64,000 nucleotides of DNA from Apium graveolens (taxonomy: Eukaryota; Streptophyta; Magnoliopsida; Apiales; Apiaceae). The notes below the pieces were generated by a model. The model worked only from the letters and a program-made list of their open reading frames with translations, was not told the DNA's origin and searched no databases. Below are positions 58,100 through 64,000 of this stretch, piece by piece. The position numbers and the translations under genes are program-made. Positions within the stretch are counted from its first letter, which is position 1; each line of letters begins with the position of its first letter. The DNA lies in assembly GCF_009905375.1 (NCBI RefSeq), contig NC_133648.1, positions 307,908,565-307,972,564 of the forward strand, read 5' to 3'.

Positions 58100-59900
58100 T
58101 GCTTACTGACTGATTGAGTTCATCTTGCTTTGCAATCACCCAATCAATCCGGATCTATCAGAGCTTCTATAACTTTCTTAGTTTCTTCCTTAGATAGAAA
58201 ACTAGAGAGATACTCATTCATACTCAGTAGCCCTACTAATCATTACTCCACCATCTGAATCACTTAAGAACTAGACTCTAGGAATAATATTGACATCAAA
58301 CCCTTTGTCTCAGCAGATATGTTCTTTAGTGTCCTCTGATTTTCAATGTGGTGTAGTGTCTGACTAGTTGATCCTTCTTTTGCTCCCCCTAAGCTGTTGC
58401 TGGGATTTCCTGAAAATCCTTACCCTTACTGACTGGCTTCATTGAGATAATGAGTTGTGTTATACACTGCCATTCCACTGCTTGGATATGAATCACCAAT
58501 ACCATTAATTTCTCCTTTAACAGCTTGGAGTATTGAGTTGTTAAATTATGCACTTAGACTGTCTATCATCTTCTGTTGATCAACCACAAATGCCCTGTAG
58601 ATTGTATACTCCACTGAGTAGCCATGGAAAATATCCTAACTTGTCTTAGCTGCAAATGCCAAGATCTTTAAACAACTAAAAACAATTCATTGTTTGCTTC
58701 TGTAGAATATTCTCTCCAAACACTTTCAGGTAATCCAGTGTTCGCTCATGTTGGCCATTGACTCATTAGTGGTCTTCATGTATACATCATGATCAAGGCT
58801 TGATCTTACTTGTTGCAAACTGTATTGACTGCTCCATCCCTTTGATATTTATAAAGTCTTGATTAGCTTGATATTTCACTTATAGCTTTAATCAAGTTAT
58901 GGTTCTTCATTTGTACCACTTCATTTTGACACGGAGGTCTCAGTGCTGAATATGTCTCAGAATGTTCTTGATGTTACAGATATTAGTCAGAACTGCTTCT
59001 TGAATTCAGTCCCATTATCTGATCACAAGATCATTTCTTTTACAGTTGCTTCCAGCTTGATCTTCTTATATGATCAATCACCATATGTGATGTCTTGTCT
59101 TGAGAATGCACGAACAACAACTTTGTTTAATAAGAGTAGTCAACCACCACCACTAAGGTATATCTTTACTTTGATGTGATGTTGTCTTTGAGATGTTGTC
59201 TTTGACTTCTCTTCTGACATGCCTCACATTTATCATCTTCTGAATTCCAGATGAGGCAGTCCTCTCACTAAACCCTTTTTACAAAAGAGTTCCTTGAGAT
59301 GATGCTCAAAAGTGAGAGCTTCCAATGCCATAGCTAAACTTTTGTCAGATGAAGCTTTTCAGTAGAAACCATTGACTTCACCTTTTCAGAGTTTCCAGTC
59401 TAGCCATGAGCATTTCCTTTCCTTACTCTAAGAAAAGCAAGCTTCTCAATCTTCCTGCTTCAGATGAGACACTAATCCTTCATTGAATTGACATTTTGTT
59501 CTTTGATGCAGAACTATCTGATAAGAGGATCTGTGCCTTGATTCTCCAGCAAAGAAGTTGCTTAACTGTTACCAGTGACTCCAATGATTAATTGTTATGA
59601 GTGATAGCAATTGTTGAATCCATGATGACATTCCTGTTCTACATAGATTGTCCCATAATGGAAACATTTGCTGTCATCTCCAAAGATTATTGACGGAATA
59701 GCTTTTGTCAATCACATTTGATTGTGAGGCTCTTTCTTTGATCATATGCCCTGAGTATGAATTACCAAGAATACATATGAATCAATTAACCTGTTACGTC
59801 CTGCACTCACAAATGGATTAACAGTTCTTGGTACCCAACTTATCAGTTTGGGTCCAGATGGATTAGAGATTTTACTATAAACAGAGATAACAACAGCTGC
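58100..59900 (-). pseudogene. Copia integrase and protease remnant
   Basis: Motifs can be followed on the minus strand across frames: a protease-adjacent FGDDSKCFHYGTIYVE near 59640-59690 (intact elements have VTFGDNSKG), a zinc-binding segment ending C.ACQK near 59210-59280, integrase-like LVIRWD.EFKKQF near 59000-59040, and GYFPWLLSGVYN near 58600-58650 (GYS...AYRVFN in intact copies). No frame is open for more than about 80 codons. The copy is dead. Confidence 0.6.
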
Positions 59901-60299
59901 AACCTTATCAAGCTAATTCTTATCTTTGACTAACCATTTTCTCTATTTTAATACCCTTGACATATTGTCTCTAGGCTAGGGGAAAATTGGTTCCAACCTT
60001 ACATAATGAGGACTAGCAGTCTTTGCCCTATTGTAATCCTAAACATGCTTTCTATAATTAATGCAAGTACTAAGAGATGCTTTCATGGCATAAATATAAG
60101 CAAGCATTGAAATAGAAGTACATGGCATTCATTCAGAAATATTACGCATAAGAATTAAGCAAGACAAGCATGATATGGAACAAACAGAATTAACAAATAA
60201 ATCACTAATTCTATCTAGTCCAATCCTATTGATAAATCTCATCTAGCTATCTCAATCCAGTTATAAATTAATACATCTTAACAAACAATTCAGATCAAA
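59901..60299 (-). other. Decayed gag-pol junction
   Basis: Lies between the gag remnant and the protease region; no motif recognised. Confidence 0.3.
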
Positions 60300-61440
60300 T
60301 GAATAAATCACATTATAATAGGATACAGGAGATAAGCATAAACAAAGGTCTTATATGCTGGAAAACATATATTTCACTAAAGCAATTAATCATGTTCAAC
60401 AAATATTCAAACAATTATTTAAGATCATCTAATGTAACATAAACATTTAAACACTAAGATCTTATCATGCATTGAATATTGAAAACAAAATATTGCAGTA
60501 GTTCAAGAAATTAAAAACTGAGATATGTGAGTTGGATCATCTTCAGAGATTGCTATGAAAGCAAGATATTCATGACTCTTGTCATCTGATCCATCCCAAC
60601 TCTTTCCCGTGCATGATAAGTTTTGACTGGTTACTTCCCTAAGAAAACATTCCACCTGTGTCTCAACTCTTCAACTGAATCCCTACTCATCCTTGTTTGT
60701 CAAGCTTCTTTTTCTGTTGTAGCAAAACCCCTGATAGTTACTTGACACATATTGCTTGTCATAGCTGTAACTATCAAATCTTGTATCTGTCCCAATCGCA
60801 GTCTTGTAATCACCTCTTGAACTGAATCTGTAAAAGTCATTGCTTCGGAATAGATAGGCTTGATCCTTGGATATAGCTTCTCTATTCTATCTGAATCCAA
60901 TGTGACCAAACTTCCCTGACAATTGAAACACTTCCCTGACGTCCTGTCCCTCAAGTACTTCTACCTGAGCTTCCTCTAATTCAGCTATCAGTAACTCTTA
61001 CATTCTGTCCCGAGGTTCCAACTTTATTGCATGTAACTGAGATGTTTGTTTGTCCCCACTTATTCTCTCTGACCTCCAAAATTCCTGCCTCTTTGATCTC
61101 ATTGATTCCCTGATAAATGTAGCATTGGTACAAACCACTGTGTGACTGTATAATATGGAATCATAGAGTTGTCTTAAAATCTCCGAGAAAAACTGTACCC
61201 GTAGAAATTTCATTCAATTCCTGCGTCTGAAAACCCAGTGGTATCCTATGAAGTAAGCATTTAAGGAAGTTCCACAAATTTCGTCTATAGGTCTTGAAAT
61301 CATTTTCATTTGGGTAAGAAAACCATTATCTATAATTTCTGTATTCGGGAATTTTCCGTCTGAATAGCACATGGTCTTCGTTTTCTTCAAAAGATTAAAA
61401 TCCACATTAAAAGCCCGGAGGAATCCTGAGTCTACCAATC
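60300..61440 (-). pseudogene. Copia gag remnant
   Basis: The minus strand has KCFNCQG (60931-60911), the start of a CCHC knuckle (CFNC...GHFA...C in intact gags) broken by a frame change. Downstream the frames give GMDQMTRVMNILLS/KSHEYLAFIAISED (about 60525-60600), matching the acidic KSWDDSDNDEDEEVGNYALM segment of the other Maximus gag. Open pieces at 61214-61438 and 60998-61213 lie upstream and are not recognised. Confidence 0.55.
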
Positions 61441-62577
61441 CTTTGAGTAACCTTAATTTAATATTTAAGAGGAATTTAAATTTCTAATATTTTTAATTTT
61501 CTTAGAAAATAAATTAATCAAAAATAAATATTTACGTAAAATCTAATTTTCAAGAATTTCGAATTTTCTTAAAAATTAAATAAAATGTAAATTATTATTT
61601 AAGAATAATTTAAATTTAAGAATTTTAAATTTTATGGAAAAATAAATAAATTAAAAATAATTAATTAGGGGTTAAAAAATTGAAGTATTTCTCTGGCGAT
61701 CATCTGTATTGCGACCTCCTGTTAGCTAGTGTAAGTTCTCGCGCCTTAGTTTTAATCTGAGAGGCGACTAGAGTAATACTGCAATACATGTGCGCCGTTT
61801 TTACTCTATGGCGACTGCCTTGCTGTGGCGACCCCAGAGTCAAACGCTGCACCGTGTGATACAGTAAGCTTAGCTGCCAAACAAACAAAACAGGATGCTG
61901 ATTTTTTTAATTATTATGTATGGCGACTGGAAATAGGAAGTACAGGAGATAGGCAGTATAGTGCAACAAAACCTAGGTTGTGGCGACAACAAAACCTCAG
62001 CCTTTTTCCAGACTTTAAAACTACACTAGGCTGCCAAAAATAATCAACAAGGAGGTGCCAAAACGCACGTGACCAACAGGAGCTGCCAATTCCCATTTCT
62101 TTTGTTCAACTATCAAGTACATGTGTTATGGGTTCCCGGAATTTGCAAGTAAACAAACTGCCACATTCTTTCCTCTCTTTTTTTTCATTTGTCCGCACAT
62201 ATACATTAGTAACAAAAATGGAAGCCATTAATCTTTGCAATTTGCTGCCAAATGTTACAGAACAAAACTGAACAGCAATGGTAGCATTCGCCGAGGAAAA
62301 AGAAACACAGTGGCAGCTAAAATCCTGAAAAATTTATTTAGATTAATAATTTTTATTTACCAAAATTTAAATAATAAATTTATTTAATTCAAATTTATAA
62401 AATAAATTTATTTTAAATAAATTCATAAAATAAACTTATTCAAGCTTAAATTATAAATTCATTTAAATAAATTTATAAAATAAATTTTCTAAATTAAATT
62501 TATAAAATAAATTTATGTAAATGCAAATTAATAAAATAAATTAATTTCCGGATCCTGATTTGTATGTCAATCAGCAA
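61441..62577 (-). other. Leader of minus-strand copia, with LTR-like motifs
   Basis: AT-rich blocks (61441-61680 and 62320-62550, with repeated TTTATAAAATAAATTTA) flank a 600-bp stretch dotted with TGGCGAC (seven sites, 61692-61986) and GCTGCCA (61880, 62029, 62082, 62246). The same motif and AT block occur in the same order in the LTR. No coding signal was found. Confidence 0.5.
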
Positions 62578-62589
62578 GCTCTAATACCA
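62578..62589 (-). other. Primer-binding site of minus-strand copia
   Basis: The minus strand reads TGGTATTAGAGC, one mismatch from the initiator-tRNA-Met type, two bases from the LTR end at 62592. This sets the orientation of the element. Confidence 0.85.
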
Positions 62590-62591
62590 AT

Positions 62592-64000
62592 TGTTAGGTC
62601 CCGAATTATCGTAGAAGGGGGGTTGAATACGATAATTACTAAATTAAAAATACTTTCGAATCTTTAGCGGCTATAATATTTAGTGCTCGGTTAGTGTTTA
62701 CGTGTTCTTGACAGGAATAGTGTTTGGAACGATAAAAACAAGGAACATAAGATATTCAGGGAAATATATATTCGTATATAAATCCTCGAGGGTGTTGCTA
62801 CACTCCGGTAAATAAATTAACCGGCTACAATCTAAGAACAATAAAGTTCCTAGCTTCTACAAAGATTTAAAAATCAAATCCTATACAATAATCTAGCTTT
62901 TGTTTATCTAAGGATTTAATTATCGGGTAACGATTATAATGCTCCTAAGAATATACAAGAATTAAATCGGGCATTATAACGTTACTTCGGTGAGAAGTTA
63001 AACGGATATAAAAAAGCTTGAACTTCTCTGTAGATCATTGCTGCCATTTTCACTTCTCTTTTGGGAGAGAAGATGAATAGAAGTTGATCCAAAAATGAAT
63101 GGCTCTCTTTTCTTCTGCTGCAAAGTGTAGACTTTATCCAATAAAATATGTGGCTTAGGAGAGGCACTTCTGTGGCGATCAACTAAAACTCTTCTGTGGC
63201 GACAGGGGGACAGGAGGGTTGTGTGGCGACAGGTTATTACAAGTACATGAATATGTACTTAACTAACACTCAATATACACTTGTGGCGACATTATGTCAC
63301 CCTGGTTACTTTTTCCTTTATTTGATTTTTCTTTTCTTTTTTTTGTTTTTTCTTTTTCTTTTTCTTTTTGTTTTCTTTTTGTTTTTGTTTTTGTTTTTTT
63401 TTCTTTTTATTTTCTTTTTGTTTTTCCTTTTTAAGTTTAAATTGAAACTAAATTAATTTATAAAATTAATTTAAATATAACTTATATAAATAAACTAATT
63501 TAGATTTATAAAATAAACTTATTTAAAGTTTATAAGATAATTCATTTTAAGTTTATTAAATAAATTATATTAAAGTCCATTAAATAATTTATTTAATTTA
63601 ACAATTAAACTTTGAGCTTCGCTAGTCCCCTGAGCTGTTTAGCTGTATACCCCGCGCACCTCATCTCGTACTTTAATAGATAAACGTTTAATCCAAGTGC
63701 GTTCCTTAACTTAACAATTCTTCTATAAAAATACACAGATTCCTTTCACGAGCTGTTGACACCTAGTGCAACTGGTCTGGTTCATAGACGACTAACCCCG
63801 ATTCAGGTATTCGTATTATAGCCTTGATTACATTATTAAGCTTGCCTCAACTTTATTAACCTCTGTCTATACCCTATCTTCAATTCTTCAGATTCCTATA
63901 CTTCGAACACTTTCTATCTTCAATCAATGCCAATACACTGAAATCTTCCGGTAGCACTTGTATACTGAATCTTCAACATTTCTGAAACCCTGAAAGTCTT
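62592..64000 (-). repeat. 5' LTR of minus-strand copia (partial, window edge)
   Basis: Aligns with 51051-52541. It has a deletion of about 77 bp at 63855 relative to the other LTR (between TTTATT-like ends), and lacks the ATGTCGACAGGAAGCTCTG stretch found at 51656-51674. It continues past the window. Confidence 0.9.

Larger units (their letters stand above)
51051..64000 (-). mobile_element. Maximus/SIRE-type copia element, minus strand, runs off the window
   Basis: 3' LTR 51051-52766, interior 52767-62591, PBS 62578-62589, and 5' LTR from 62592 beyond 64000. The two LTRs share TGTTAGGTCCCGAATTATCG at their (plus-strand) left ends and differ at about one base in twenty over the first 200 bp by eye. 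The 5' LTR has an internal deletion near 63855. The interior is too decayed to encode anything. The family differs from the Maximus element at 3953 (LTR 1716 against 1389 bp, unrelated LTR sequence). Confidence 0.9.

Overview
The window is a stretch of plant nuclear genome, almost certainly a eudicot, made nearly entirely of nested and decayed LTR retrotransposons. The evidence is plant-type Ty1-copia and Ty3-gypsy (chromovirus) gag and pol remnants, primer-binding sites of the initiator-tRNA type, and two spliced exon remnants of a chloroplast ribosomal protein L1 gene. No intact host gene was found. The reading is by eye from the sequence, with no alignments or database searches, so lineage names rest on motif recognition.

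Left half (1-36439): a Russian-doll nest. The outermost layer is the 3' end of a Maximus/SIRE-type copia element (34135-36439, plus strand). Into its extra downstream ORF went a second copia element on the minus strand; its 5' LTR runs from 34134 down to 3019 and its leader and gag remnant fill 3018-1. That LTR was hit twice. A Maximus-type element (3953-29798, target duplication AGAGG) entered it, and so did a gypsy element now reduced to a solo LTR (29995-33691, duplication TCATT). The inner Maximus element has two LTRs of exactly 1389 bp when spliced. Its gag is full of stops, most of pol is deleted, and it has a long extra ORF of about 1.6 kb codons. Its own 5' LTR was split by a 14.2-kb gypsy unit (4379-18557, duplication CTACT). 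That unit is composite: a plus-strand LTR, PBS and leader, then a related gypsy LTR plus pol on the minus strand, then a truncated plus-strand LTR.

Middle (36440-42575): about 6 kb without LTR sequence. It holds a broken two-exon fragment of the nuclear gene for plastid ribosomal protein L1, a LINE-like zf-RVT/RNase H remnant, a diverged ~450-bp tandem duplication and otherwise anonymous AT-rich DNA.

Right part (42576-64000): a minus-strand Tekay-like chromovirus (3' LTR, pol, protease, gag; several stops and frameshifts) whose 5' leader is interrupted at 51051. The interrupting element is a minus-strand Maximus/SIRE-type copia with a 1716-bp 3' LTR, about 9.8 kb of very decayed interior, and a 5' LTR running off the window.

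Most worth a second look: (1) each gypsy LTR of the left nest that keeps the region carries, just behind a TATA-like promoter, a short ORF whose start resembles the histone H3 N-terminal tail and which ends its conserved part at a GAG|GTAG splice-donor-like site; (2) the head-to-head inverted LTRs at 4379-12539, which could produce hairpin RNA.
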